Positions 43,704-52,438 are shown, counted from the stretch's first letter. The stretch is 64,000 nucleotides of DNA from JAPKZH01 sp964537875 (GCA_964537875.1 CAZIDN010000008.1:1-64000), one strand, 5' to 3'. Numbers and translations: made by a program. The notes: a model not told the origin generated them from the letters alone.

Positions 43704-44732
43704 ATGAGAATAACGGTGAGGGAACTGACCCAGCGGCTGAACTGCTCGTTTGAAGGGGACGGCGATATCGAAATCACGGGAGTGGCCAGCCTGGAAGCGG
43801 CCGGCAAGGGCGATCTTGTCTTCCTGGCAAAGCCCAAGCTCAGAGGGCAGCTCGAAAAAACTCAAGCCTCTGCGGCGATCCTCCCCTTGGACGAAAAATT
43901 CGATAGAATTCCCGTCATCAGGGCCATGAACGCCCAGTTGGCGTTCGTCCGGGCTCTGGAGATCTTTTACCAGCCCTACCGGCCGGAACCCGGGATTCAT
44001 CCGACGGCGATCGTTTCTCGCTCGGCAAAGATCGCCCGGGACGCGGCCATCGGGGCGTTCTGCTCGGTGGGAGACGATGCGCATATTGGGGCGGAAGCGG
44101 TGATTTTCCCGCTCGTCACGATCTATCCTCGGGTCAAAATCGGCGAGAAGACGGTCATCCATTCCGGCGTCTCGATCCGAGAGGATGTCAAGGTCGGCGA
44201 CCGGGTCGTGATTCATAACGGCGTCGTCATCGGGTCGGACGGGTTCGGCTATCTGAAGACGGACGACGGAAGCTATCTCAAGATTCCTCAAAAGGGGATT
44301 GTCATCATCGAGGACGACGTGGAGATCGGCGCCAACACGACCATCGACCGAGCCGCCCTCGGAGAGACGATTGTCCGCAAAGGGGCAAAAATCGACAACC
44401 TGGTGATGATCGCCCACAACGTCGAAATCGGGGAAAACAGCATCCTGGCGGCCCAGGTGGGAATCGCCGGCAGCTCAAAGGTCGGCAAGAACGCCATCCT
44501 GAGCGGGCAGGTCGGGATCGCCGATCATGTTGCGGTGGGGGAAAACGCGATCATCGCCGCAAAGTCGGGAGTGACCAAGGACATTCCGGCAAACGCCTTT
44601 GTCTCCGGGAGTCCCCACCTGGATATCCGGGACTGGCGGAAGGTCTGGGCGCTCATGCCCCAGATGTACGATATCGTCAAGGACTTTAAGAAGCTCAAGA
44701 CCCGGGTCGAGGAGTTGGAAAAAAAGAAATAG
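43704..44732 (+). CDS. lpxD: UDP-3-O-acylglucosamine N-acyltransferase
   Basis: A 342-residue LpxD, the third step of lipid A synthesis, in the cytoplasm. The start at 43704 (MRITVRELTQRLN) has GGGAGG upstream; an in-frame ATG at 43638 would add 22 residues. The N-terminal uridine-binding domain (TGVASLEAAGKGDLVFLAKPKL) is followed by a left-handed beta-helix of hexapeptide repeats from residue 105 and the active-site His in NLVMIAHNVEIGENS. The C-terminal helix RVEELEKKK is as usual. It stands alone, without lpxA, lpxB or fabZ. It shows the cell makes lipid A. Confidence 0.95.
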   Translation: MRITVRELTQRLNCSFEGDGDIEITGVASLEAAGKGDLVFLAKPKLRGQLEKTQASAAILPLDEKFDRIPVIRAMNAQLAFVRALEIFYQPYRPEPGIHPTAIVSRSAKIARDAAIGAFCSVGDDAHIGAEAVIFPLVTIYPRVKIGEKTVIHSGVSIREDVKVGDRVVIHNGVVIGSDGFGYLKTDDGSYLKIPQKGIVIIEDDVEIGANTTIDRAALGETIVRKGAKIDNLVMIAHNVEIGENSILAAQVGIAGSSKVGKNAILSGQVGIADHVAVGENAIIAAKSGVTKDIPANAFVSGSPHLDIRDWRKVWALMPQMYDIVKDFKKLKTRVEELEKKK

Positions 44733-44756
44733 GGGCCGGTTTTGTTCCGATAGAGG

Positions 44757-45674
44757 CTATTTGGAAAGGTATTCGTCGACCGAGATAGCGGCGTGAACGC
44801 CCGACCCGACGGCCGATGCAACCTGGTGCGGGCAGGCATCGATCACGTCCCCGGCCGCGTAAATCCCCGGCTGAGAGGTCGCCATATTCGCCTGGACGAC
44901 GATCTCCCCCCACTCGTTGAGCTTCAACAGACCCTTGACGAACTCCGTGTTGGGATCCATGCCGATCGAAACGAAAAGGCCCTCGACCGGCAGGGTCGTC
45001 CGCGTATCGTCCTTGACATTGCGCAGGACGATGGCTTCGACATTGTCCCCGCCGTCGATGGTCTCGATGACCGAGTTCCAGTAGACCTCAATCTTCGGGT
45101 TGGCCAGCAACCGTTCCTGAATGATCTTCGTCCCGCGGAAACGGTCGCGGCGGTGGATGAGCGCGACTTTCTTGGCGAATTTGGTCAGGAAAATGGCCTC
45201 CACGAGGGCCGTGTCTCCCCCGCCGACAACCGCGATGTCCCTTTCCCTGAAAAAGGCGCCGTCGCACGTGGCGCAATAGGACACGCCGCGGCCGATCAGC
45301 CGCCCCTCGTTCGGCAGGCCCAAGCGCCGGTAGGCCGCCCCCGTGGCGACGATGGCGGCGCGCGTCGGGTACGGCGCTTTATGGCCTTGGACCAGCCAAA
45401 GTTCGCCTTCTCTACGAATGTCCTTGGCCTCGTCGGTGATAAATTTGGCCCCGAACTTGAGGGTCTGGGTGCGGAAATTTTCGATGAGATCGAACGGCGC
45501 GATGCCGTCCGGAAAACCCGGGTAATTCTCGATCCAATCGGTCAGCAAAATCTGACCTCCGGGAATGGCCTTCTCCAGGACGATGGTCTTCAGCCTGGCC
45601 CGGCCTGTGTAGAGCGCAGCGGCCAGCCCGGCGGGCCCCGCGCCTATGATGACGACGTCGTATGTTTCGGCCAT
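44757..45674 (-). CDS. trxB: thioredoxin reductase
   Basis: A 305-residue FAD/NADPH disulfide reductase. FAD motif: DVVIIGAGPAGLAAALYTGRA; redox-active CATCDGAFF near residue 135; NADPH motif VVGGGDTALVEAIFL; C-terminal GIYAAGDVIDACPHQVASAVGSGVHAA. It passes electrons from NADPH to thioredoxin. It is downstream of trxA with 58 bases between, in one operon with the GT5-type gene. It is convergent with lpxD. Full length, no anomalies. Confidence 0.95.
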   Translation of the reverse strand: MAETYDVVIIGAGPAGLAAALYTGRARLKTIVLEKAIPGGQILLTDWIENYPGFPDGIAPFDLIENFRTQTLKFGAKFITDEAKDIRREGELWLVQGHKAPYPTRAAIVATGAAYRRLGLPNEGRLIGRGVSYCATCDGAFFRERDIAVVGGGDTALVEAIFLTKFAKKVALIHRRDRFRGTKIIQERLLANPKIEVYWNSVIETIDGGDNVEAIVLRNVKDDTRTTLPVEGLFVSIGMDPNTEFVKGLLKLNEWGEIVVQANMATSQPGIYAAGDVIDACPHQVASAVGSGVHAAISVDEYLSK

Positions 45675-45732
45675 GTGATCCTTCCTCAGGGACGTGACTC
45701 GGACCGTGCCGGAACCGGGCCCGAAATGTCTC

Positions 45733-46059
45733 CTAGAGGTGTTTTGTCAAAGTCGAGATAATCTTGTCCTTCGGCAGCACGCCGACGATGGTTTCTTTCA
45801 GCTCGCCTCCCTTGAACAGCAACAGCGTCGGGATGCCCCGGATTCCATAGCGGGAAGGCACTTTCAGGCTCTCATCGACATTCACTTTGCAGACCTTGAG
45901 CTTGTCCTTGTATTCCCCAGCCATCTCATCCACCAGGGGCGCGATCATCTTGCAGGGCACGCACCAAACGGCCCAAAAATCTACGAGCACGGGGAGTTCC
46001 GACTTCAGCACGACCTCGTCAAAATCCGCGTCCGTGACGTTGATAATGTTTTCAGCCAC
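45733..46059 (-). CDS. trxA: thioredoxin with CVPC active site
   Basis: A 108-residue thioredoxin. DFWAVWCVPCKMIAP contains the active site, with Val in place of the Gly of the usual WCGPC; the cis-proline region IRGIPTLLLFKGGE and VNVDES are normal. A Val at that position may shift the redox potential. It starts with a GTG preceded by GAGGAGGACAGA and overlaps the last bases of the upstream GT5-type gene. Reductant for ribonucleotide reductase and other targets, in the cytoplasm. Confidence 0.94.
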   Translation of the reverse strand: MAENIINVTDADFDEVVLKSELPVLVDFWAVWCVPCKMIAPLVDEMAGEYKDKLKVCKVNVDESLKVPSRYGIRGIPTLLLFKGGELKETIVGVLPKDKIISTLTKHL

Positions 46060-46912
46060 TCTGTCCTCCTCTCCTGAGTTCTAAGGCTTTATTGTAAATA
46101 TGGATATATTCCTTGGCGGCGAGCTCCCAACTTCCTTCGTCCTGGCCATTGCCAATAACGGCGACAACCTCTTTCCGCCGGGAAAGAATCGCCTCAAGGC
46201 CTTTCCCCGAATCGGCGGCCAGGAGTTCTTCCCTGTAGGTCCGGCTGACCGTGTTGATGACGTCGGAGAAGATCAGCCCGGCCTTGAGGAAATTGAAACG
46301 GCCGTTGAGGGCCAGCTGCTCCGGCGTGAAATAATCCCAGTTCAGGCCTGTCAAGGCCAAGGATTCAGGGGGAAACTTCCCCTGGAAGGCGATGTTATGC
46401 AAGGAGAAGACCGTCGCCACCTCCTTGAAGTGATTTTTCTGGGCATAATGGGTCCGGAGAAAGAGGGGGATGAGCGCGGTCGGCCAATCGTTGCAGTGGA
46501 TGATATCCAAAGGCAGCCTCGATTTGAGCAGGAATTCGAGGACGGCCCGGCTGAAAAACGTGAACCGCTCGTCGTTGTCGAGGTACTCGCCCTTGGAGGA
46601 ACCATAGATCATGTCCCGGCAAAAATACTTGGGATTGTCGACGAAATAAATCGGGATCCGGCCGACCACGGTCTTATACACATTTCCCTTGGCTTTTTCA
46701 TCGCCGAGGGGAACGAAGAGATCGGGGAGGACGAGCTCCAGGTTTAGGGACTCGATTTCCGGCCGGCGATACTTGGGCATAATGAGCGAGATCTCAACGC
46801 CCAGCCCGGAGAGGGATTTGGGTAGGGCTTGGCCGACATCGGCCAGCTTTCCCGATTTGGCAAACGGAGATATCTCCGGGGATACGTACAGGACCCGAAG
46901 CTTCCCGCTCAT
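46052..46912 (-). CDS. one-domain GT5 protein (truncated glycogen/starch synthase)
   Basis: About 286 residues from the ATG at 46912 (an earlier ATG at 46960 adds 16). The starch-synthase N-terminal domain is complete: VLYVSPEISPFAKSGKLADVGQALP, PIYFVDNPKYFCR, DIIHCNDWPTALIPLFL, TVFSLHNIAFQG and INTVSRTYREEL. The KTGGL motif is KSGKL. At VVAVIGNGQDEGSWELAAKEYIHIY the sequence jumps from the end of domain 1 straight to the C-terminal helix, so the second Rossmann domain, with its catalytic and ADP-binding residues, is missing. It cannot be a normal synthase. It is kept in an operon with trxA and trxB and seems intact as an ORF. Confidence 0.85.
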   Translation of the reverse strand: MSGKLRVLYVSPEISPFAKSGKLADVGQALPKSLSGLGVEISLIMPKYRRPEIESLNLELVLPDLFVPLGDEKAKGNVYKTVVGRIPIYFVDNPKYFCRDMIYGSSKGEYLDNDERFTFFSRAVLEFLLKSRLPLDIIHCNDWPTALIPLFLRTHYAQKNHFKEVATVFSLHNIAFQGKFPPESLALTGLNWDYFTPEQLALNGRFNFLKAGLIFSDVINTVSRTYREELLAADSGKGLEAILSRRKEVVAVIGNGQDEGSWELAAKEYIHIYNKALELRRGGQSG

Positions 46913-47020
46913 GACGCTCTCTGCATGCATAGTGTTCATCAGGCTAAAATGAGATGTCAATGATAGTTTTCCCCCCCGAAAATGTCAACCAGACTAGGGA
47001 GATGTATAAAGGACTTCTGG

Positions 47021-47275
47021 GAAGAGCTTTGGAAAGGGATGAAGCGACCATGAGGGATTTAGCCTAAAAATTTCGGCTTTTGAGGGAAGCCTCTCTTAGA
47101 GGCCGGCGAGAATGTTTGAGCCATGGCAATAAAACGGGATATACCGAAATGTGGACAGGGACATCCTTTTAGCGCGACCAGCAAGCATGCGAGAATCGCA
47201 GCCGCCGAAAAAGGCGAAATTTTTATGGCGTGAAAAATCCCGTTAGGGAGCGAATCCCTTTTCAAAGCTCTTTCT
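47021..47275. repeat. 255-bp inverted-repeat element (about 60-bp imperfect arms)
   Basis: The ends are near-complementary: GAAGAGCTTTGGAAAGGGAT at 47021-47040 pairs with 47255-47275, and the pairing continues inward through GGGATTT...TAAAAATTTCGGC. The middle has its own small hairpin (AAGCCTCTCTTAGAGGCC). There is no open reading frame for a transposase. It fills the 335-base gap between the GT5-type gene and nadK; nothing else is seen there. Confidence 0.75.
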
Positions 47276-47295
47276 TGAGCGGCATACGCCTGGCC

Positions 47296-48144
47296 CTACT
47301 CCCCCCAGGACAGCTTCTCCTGCAGCAGGTCGAAATAATTCCGTTTGGGGGACGATACAAGGCGCAGCTCGCAATCGGCCCGCCACACCTCGACGGTGTC
47401 ATTCTTGACCATCGTGCTGCCACGTTGGCCATCCAGAGTTAGATAGACCTCTTCCCCGGACGTCAAGAGCTGAATCTTGATCCGCGAATCCGAAGTGATG
47501 ACCGTCGGACGGAAGGTAAGGGTGTGCGGGCAGATCGGCGTCAGGAGGATGCCGGGAATATAAGGTTGGATAATAGGGCCTCCCGCCGAAAGCGAATAGG
47601 CCGTTGATCCCGTGGGAGTGGCAACGATCAGGCCGTCGGCCTTGACGGTCTGGATCTCCCGCTCGTCGATCCAGATCGTAACCTGGATCATCCGGGCCAG
47701 GGCGCCCTTGTTGATGACGACGTCATTCAGGGCCAGGCCGGAGCCGTCTTTGAACTTCGATTCGAGCATCCAACGCGGGCTGACGATGTCTTCGTTGCCG
47801 CCGATAAAAGCATCGAGGGCAAGTGTCATCTCGTCCAAGGGGACTTCGGTCAAAAAGCCAAGGCTGCCGAGGTTGACACCCATGACGGGGACCCGTTTGC
47901 AGGCGGCGATATGGGCAATGCTAAGGAGGGTACCGTCGCCCCCGAGGACTACGACCAAATCAACCTGGCCCGGGATCTCTTCCCGGTTAGGTCCGTCGGC
48001 CCGGCCGAGCTTTTGGGCCGCGACTTTTTCCAGGACACACTCGATTCCCCGCTTCAGAAGATAGGCATCGAGCTTGGTCAGGATATCCTCGATCCCCGGA
48101 GCATGGGGCTTGATCACGACTCCTACCCTGTTAATTTTTTTCAT
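47296..48144 (-). CDS. nadK: NAD kinase
   Basis: A 282-residue NAD kinase making NADP from NAD and ATP. VVVLGGDGTLLSIAHIA near residue 70 is the GGDG motif, NLGSLGFLTE follows, and the C-terminal TPTGSTAYSLSAGGPIIQP is the second signature. Length is normal. It overlaps the end of tlyA by 14 bases, so the pair is translationally coupled, a widespread arrangement. It closes the long - strand operon at its 3' end, before the inverted-repeat element. Confidence 0.95.
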   Translation of the reverse strand: MKKINRVGVVIKPHAPGIEDILTKLDAYLLKRGIECVLEKVAAQKLGRADGPNREEIPGQVDLVVVLGGDGTLLSIAHIAACKRVPVMGVNLGSLGFLTEVPLDEMTLALDAFIGGNEDIVSPRWMLESKFKDGSGLALNDVVINKGALARMIQVTIWIDEREIQTVKADGLIVATPTGSTAYSLSAGGPIIQPYIPGILLTPICPHTLTFRPTVITSDSRIKIQLLTSGEEVYLTLDGQRGSTMVKNDTVEVWRADCELRLVSSPKRNYFDLLQEKLSWGE

Positions 48145-48958
48145 CCCTGGCTACCTCCTTGATCCATTTTAGCACGTCCTGGCCGGCCGGTGGCAGTCCC
48201 GCCAGGTCCCACAGGCCAAAAAATTCACGGTTTCCCCTCTGGCCGCGCACCGAGCATCTCACGAGGCCCCGGAGGTTGAAGCCGAGCCCCGCCGCCTCCC
48301 CCGTGATCTTTTGGAGCACCTGTTCGTGGAGATCGGGGTCGCGGACAATGCCTTTTTTCCCAACCTGACCTTTGCCCACTTCGAACTGGGGCTTGAGAAG
48401 GGAGAGAAGGAGCGCCGGACTGCGACCGGCGGTTGGATCTGTCCCAGGATGGGGTTCAAGAAGATTCTTGAGAGCCGGAAGAATCTTCAGGACGGAAATG
48501 AACGAAACGTCCATCGTGATCATGTCGAGGCGATCGGCAAAGTCACCGGGCGAAAGGTCCCGGGCGTTTTTTTCGATGACGACCACCCGGGGGTCTTCGC
48601 GGAGGCGCCGGTCGAGCTGCTTCGTCTCGACGTCCACGGCATAGACTTTCGCCGCGCCCCGCTGGAGCAGGCAGTCCGTGAAGCCGCCCGTGGACGAGCC
48701 GATGTCGGCAGCGATTTTGCCGGTGACGGATATTTGAAGAGTATCCAGCGCCTCTTCGAGCTTGAGCCCGCCGCGGCTGACGTATGGGAAAGGCTTATGG
48801 ATGAAAATCTCCTGGTCGAGGGCGACGAGCTGGCCGGGTTTTTCGATTCGCTGCTGCCCGCTGAAGACCAGCCCGGCCATGATCAACGCTTGGGCTTTCT
48901 GGCAGCTGCCGGCCAGCCTTCTTTCCACGAGGATCTTATCCGCCCTTTCCTTGTTCAT
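48131..48958 (-). CDS. tlyA: TlyA-family rRNA methyltransferase (S4 + FtsJ)
   Basis: About 275 residues from the ATG at 48958 (MNKERADKILVERR), where the S4 RNA-binding domain begins; the longer open frame upstream is antisense-like padding over the end of dxs. RADKILVERRLAGSCQKAQALIMAGLV is the S4 domain; SRGGLKLEEAL and AADIGSSTGGFTDCLLQRGA give the SAM-binding FtsJ domain, with DVSFISVLKILPAL and LLKPQFEVGKGQVGKKGIV. Such enzymes 2'-O-methylate ribosomal RNA. The loop PHPGTDPTAGRSPALL is a small insertion. Confidence 0.92.
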   Translation of the reverse strand: MNKERADKILVERRLAGSCQKAQALIMAGLVFSGQQRIEKPGQLVALDQEIFIHKPFPYVSRGGLKLEEALDTLQISVTGKIAADIGSSTGGFTDCLLQRGAAKVYAVDVETKQLDRRLREDPRVVVIEKNARDLSPGDFADRLDMITMDVSFISVLKILPALKNLLEPHPGTDPTAGRSPALLLSLLKPQFEVGKGQVGKKGIVRDPDLHEQVLQKITGEAAGLGFNLRGLVRCSVRGQRGNREFFGLWDLAGLPPAGQDVLKWIKEVARDEKN

Positions 48959-48992
48959 GTTCAATCGGGGGGACGGGGCCGTCCCCCGCTCG

Positions 48993-50873
48993 TCAAGGAT
49001 GATAGAATTCCTTGATTTGATTGGCCAGGCCCTCCGCATCCAGGCGGAATATTTTCTTGATCTGCTGGGCCTTCCCCATAGGATAGATCTCGAGAGGGAT
49101 TCCCATCTGCTTGAACCGGACATCGAATTTTTCCCGCCGGTCGAGGAAATCGCGCACGGCGCTCCCGAAACCTCCGACGGTCACGCCCTCTTCGGCCGTG
49201 ATGATCGTCCTGCCCGGTTCTGCATAGCGGAGAAGCATGTCTTCGTCGAGCGGCTTGGCAAACTTGGCATCGACCACCGCCAGGTTGATACCGTCCTTCT
49301 CAAGCTCCTCGGCCGCAGCCAAAGCCGGGTAAACCATGCTGCCAAACGCCAGCAGCAGGTCCTGCCCTTCTTTCAGCCGTTCGCTTTTCCCGAGCGGAAC
49401 CGCCCTGAATTCCTTATCCATCGGGACACCGACCGCTTCGCCCTTGGGGAAGCGAATCGCCGCCGGATGCCCATATCCGAAGGCCGATTTGAGCATATGC
49501 TGGAGCTCGTTTTCGTCCCGCGGCGCCATGAGGATCATGTTTGGCATGTGCCTTAAGTAGCCGATGTCGTTAATGCCTTGGTGGGTCGGCCCGTCATCCG
49601 ACACGATCCCCGCCCTGTCGAGAGCGAAGACGACGGGCAAATCCTGCAGGCAGACATCCTGATAGATCTGGTCGTACGCCCGCTGCAGAAACGTCGAATA
49701 GATGGCGCAAACGGGCTTCAGGCCGCAGAGCGCCAGCCCGGCGGCGAAATTCACGGCGTGCTGCTCGGCGATGCCCACGTCAAAAAATCGTTCCGGAAGC
49801 TTCTCGGCAAAACCGGTGAGGCCCGTTCCCTGCGGCATGGCGGCCGTGATCGCGATCACCTTGTCGTCGCGCTGGGCGATCTTGAGCAGGGTCTGGCCGA
49901 AAACGGAAGAATAGGTGGGCTTGTGGTTCTTGACCAGGGATTCTCCTGTATGGATATTGAACGGGCTGGCGCCGTGGAACCGCTCCGGATTCTCCTGGGC
50001 CGGGGCAAAGCCGAGACCTTTTCGGGTCACGGTGTGGATGAGCACAGGCCCTTCTTGGTAGGCCTTGGCCTTCCGGAACACCTCGATGAGCGATTGGAGG
50101 CTGTGCCCCTGGACCGGCCCGATATACCTCAGCCCCAGCTCTTCAAAGACGAGGCCCGGGAAGAATGTCTTCTTGACCAGTTCTTCCACGGCATGACCGG
50201 CCTTGATCATCGGCCAGCCCAGAACGGGGATGGATTTCAAGATGGATTTGGCATGGTCTTTCACCCTCAGGTAATGCTGCCCGCTGGCCAGATAGGTCAG
50301 ATACTTGGACATGGCGCCGACGCTCGGCGAGATGGACATCTCGTTGAAGTTGAGGACGATGATCAGGGGCGTCCGGAGATGACCGATTTGGTTCAGCGCT
50401 TCCCATGACACTCCGCCCGTCAGGCTGCCGTCGCCGACGACGGCGATGACCTTGTGTTGTTCGTTCTTTTTATCCCTAGACACGGCCAGGCCGAGCGCGG
50501 CCGATAGCGCCGTGGAGGCATGTCCCGTATTATAGACGTCGTATTCGCTCTCCTCCCGGTTGGGGAATCCGAGCAGGCCGTCAAACTGGCGGAGCTTACG
50601 GAATTGTTCCCTGCGCCCCGTGATGATTTTGTGCGTGTAGCACTGGTGGCCGACGTCCCAGATGATTTTATCGCGCGGAGTGTCAAAGACGTAATGGAGG
50701 GCCAGGGTCAATTCGACGACGCCCAGGTTGGCCGAAAGATGGCCGCCGTTTTTGGAAACGACTTCCAGGATGTAAGCTCGCAACTCATTGGCCAGCCGGG
50801 CCAGGTCCTCGGCTGAGAGCTTCCTCAAATCCTGCGGGCTCGAGATCTGGTCAAGGAGTCTGCTCATGTTCAA
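48993..50873 (-). CDS. dxs: 1-deoxy-D-xylulose-5-phosphate synthase
   Basis: A 626-residue thiamine-diphosphate enzyme that starts the MEP isoprenoid route from pyruvate and glyceraldehyde-3-phosphate. IIWDVGHQCYTHKIITGR, VVGDGSLTGGVSWEALNQIG (ThDP/Mg site), DVGIAEQHAVNFAAGLA (catalytic Glu) and FALDRAGIVSDDGPTHQG are canonical. Length is full. Its ATG overlaps the ispA-like stop by 4 bases. Together with the prenyl synthase upstream and the sugar-lipid enzymes elsewhere it supplies polyprenyl carriers. Confidence 0.97.
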   Translation of the reverse strand: MNMSRLLDQISSPQDLRKLSAEDLARLANELRAYILEVVSKNGGHLSANLGVVELTLALHYVFDTPRDKIIWDVGHQCYTHKIITGRREQFRKLRQFDGLLGFPNREESEYDVYNTGHASTALSAALGLAVSRDKKNEQHKVIAVVGDGSLTGGVSWEALNQIGHLRTPLIIVLNFNEMSISPSVGAMSKYLTYLASGQHYLRVKDHAKSILKSIPVLGWPMIKAGHAVEELVKKTFFPGLVFEELGLRYIGPVQGHSLQSLIEVFRKAKAYQEGPVLIHTVTRKGLGFAPAQENPERFHGASPFNIHTGESLVKNHKPTYSSVFGQTLLKIAQRDDKVIAITAAMPQGTGLTGFAEKLPERFFDVGIAEQHAVNFAAGLALCGLKPVCAIYSTFLQRAYDQIYQDVCLQDLPVVFALDRAGIVSDDGPTHQGINDIGYLRHMPNMILMAPRDENELQHMLKSAFGYGHPAAIRFPKGEAVGVPMDKEFRAVPLGKSERLKEGQDLLLAFGSMVYPALAAAEELEKDGINLAVVDAKFAKPLDEDMLLRYAEPGRTIITAEEGVTVGGFGSAVRDFLDRREKFDVRFKQMGIPLEIYPMGKAQQIKKIFRLDAEGLANQIKEFYHP

Positions 50874-51718
50874 AGTTCCAAGAGTTGCCGGGCCAGACGT
50901 TGGAGCGGGGCTGATCCGATCGAGGCCCTTTTCAAGGCGCCCAGCGCCGCTCTGACGGATTGTTTCAACAGGAGGCCGGCCTTTTCTCGGCCGAACACCG
51001 TCACATAATTGGGTTTGGCCAAGCTCGCTTTCTTGCGTGTTGTGGCCGCGTCGTGGATGTCATCCCTGACCTGGAAGGCCAGCCCGATGTTTTTGCCGTA
51101 TTCGGTCAAGGCTTCGAGCTTTTGGCACGGCGCCCCGCCGAGAACGGCGCCCGCCCTCACGGAGGCCACGATCAGCGCGCCGGTTTTCTTGATCATGAGC
51201 TCGTGAAGGCTTTCCTTGGCCGCGTTATCCACGGAAAACGTGATGTCCAAGAGCTGCCCCCCGATCATTCCCTCCACGCCGGCCAGCTGGGCGACTTCTT
51301 TGATGACCTGGTCTTTGCGAGCCAGTCGGCTCTTCGGCATTTCCGCAGCGGCCATAACTTCAAAAGCCAGGGTGAGGAGGCTGTCCCCGGCTAAAAGAGC
51401 GATGTCCTCGCCGAAGGCCTTATGGCAGGAGGGACGGCCGCGGCGATAGTCGTCGTCGTCCAGCGCGGGCAGGTCATCATGGATCAGTGAATAATTGTGG
51501 ATGAGCTCGACGGCGCAGGCGAAAGGAAGCGTCCGTCTCAGGCCGGCCCCGAAAGCGTCCGCGGCCGAAAGGAGCAGCAAGGGACGGAATCGCTTTCCGC
51601 CGCAGAGGACCGAATAGCGCATGGCCTGGAAGAGAAGGGTGTCGTGACGGGAGAGGATGCGCTGGAGCTCGCCTTCGACGGCCTTTTTCCAGGCCGCTAT
51701 TTTCGTCCCAGCGTTCAT
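50870..51718 (-). CDS. ispA: polyprenyl (farnesyl/geranyl) diphosphate synthase
   Basis: A 282-residue trans-prenyltransferase. CGGKRFRPLLLL near residue 38, the first Asp-rich motif in HDDLPALDDDDYRRGRPSCHK and the second in FQVRDDIHDAATTRKKASL. The two extra residues in the first motif (DDxxxxD) and the length mark an IspA-type enzyme making a C15 (or C10/C20) chain. Stop overlaps the dxs start. The xseB-xseA genes upstream are in the same direction, the standard bacterial order. Confidence 0.92.
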   Translation of the reverse strand: MNAGTKIAAWKKAVEGELQRILSRHDTLLFQAMRYSVLCGGKRFRPLLLLSAADAFGAGLRRTLPFACAVELIHNYSLIHDDLPALDDDDYRRGRPSCHKAFGEDIALLAGDSLLTLAFEVMAAAEMPKSRLARKDQVIKEVAQLAGVEGMIGGQLLDITFSVDNAAKESLHELMIKKTGALIVASVRAGAVLGGAPCQKLEALTEYGKNIGLAFQVRDDIHDAATTRKKASLAKPNYVTVFGREKAGLLLKQSVRAALGALKRASIGSAPLQRLARQLLEL

Positions 51719-51751
51719 CTTCGTCCCTGGCGGTTAGGCCTGTTCATTTTT

Positions 51752-52105
51752 CTAAAAGGGGAGTGTATCGTCGTCCCCGCCCTCTTTTTTTGGACCTTTT
51801 GTCCGCGTTTTCTTGCCGCCGCTTTTCTCCTTTTCTTCTTCGGCGTTTTCCTCTTCCGCCTGGGCGCCGAGGCCTTCAGCCTCTTCGAGGTCGAACGGCT
51901 CGGGCCGGATTTCCCCCTTTTCATTTTTGAGGAGAATCTCGATTTTCTTTTCTGCCCTTTCCAGCTCGTCGCGCAAAAAGCGGGCCAGCTTTACGCCCCT
52001 CTCAAACAGCGCCAGCGACTCATTCAGGCTGAGGCCGCCTTTTTCCAATTTTTCGACGATGTGCTCAAGATCGGTGAGCGCTTTTTCGAAAGTTAGGTCC
52101 TTCAT
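51752..52105 (-). CDS. xseB: exonuclease VII small subunit with acidic SSB-like tail
   Basis: About 117 residues from the ATG at 52105 (GGGAG upstream). Residues 1-75 are the normal helical small subunit (FEKALTDLEHIVEKLEKGGLSLNESLALFERGVKLARF). Usual length is 70-85, but here a charged, low-complexity tail follows (alternating Glu/Lys runs) and ends in DDDTLPF. That tip resembles the SSB C-terminus (DDDLPF or DDDIPF), which recruits nucleases and helicases. The tail could compete with or imitate SSB, or stabilise the complex; this is inference. The gene is separated from xseA by an inverted-repeat element. Confidence 0.88.
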   Translation of the reverse strand: MKDLTFEKALTDLEHIVEKLEKGGLSLNESLALFERGVKLARFLRDELERAEKKIEILLKNEKGEIRPEPFDLEEAEGLGAQAEEENAEEEKEKSGGKKTRTKGPKKEGGDDDTLPF

Positions 52106-52148
52106 GTCATCATCTCCCAAAAACGTTCAAAACCCCAAATTCACATAA

Positions 52149-52425
52149 GCATCTCCTTTTTTGTGATAAGGATGGGTGGCGCGGATGTTGCCCCGCAGAC
52201 ACCGTTGGAGAAGGACCCTTTGATAGAATCCTCCTCCGACGGGCAACGGGAATGCCCGCCTGCCCTGCCACCCCTCCATGGAGCGTCCCCTTTGAATTCA
52301 TCGCCGAATGCTCCATGGAAAGGAGGCAGAGAGCGAAGCGATCGTTGGAGGGAAACCCGCTCGAAGGGTTTCTCTCCAAGAGTGTCCGACAGGCCCCATC
52401 ATTCTTATCACAAAAAACGAGATGC
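52149..52425. repeat. 277-bp inverted-repeat element (26-bp arms) between xseA and xseB
   Basis: Bases 52149-52174 and 52400-52425 are reverse complements at 24 of 26 positions. Inside, further pairing is visible (CCGTTGGAGAAGGACCCTT with the GGGTTTCTCTCCAAGAGTG side; GCTCCATGG with CCATGGAGC). No gene is present. It splits the xseA-xseB pair and fills almost all of the 333-base gap, so it is transcribed as part of the operon. Confidence 0.8.
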
Positions 52426-52438
52426 ATTCTAAATCCAT

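Noticed and set aside
46961..47295. Small - strand frame (47059-47265) as a gene
   Set aside because: It lies wholly within the inverted-repeat element and has no ribosome-binding site.
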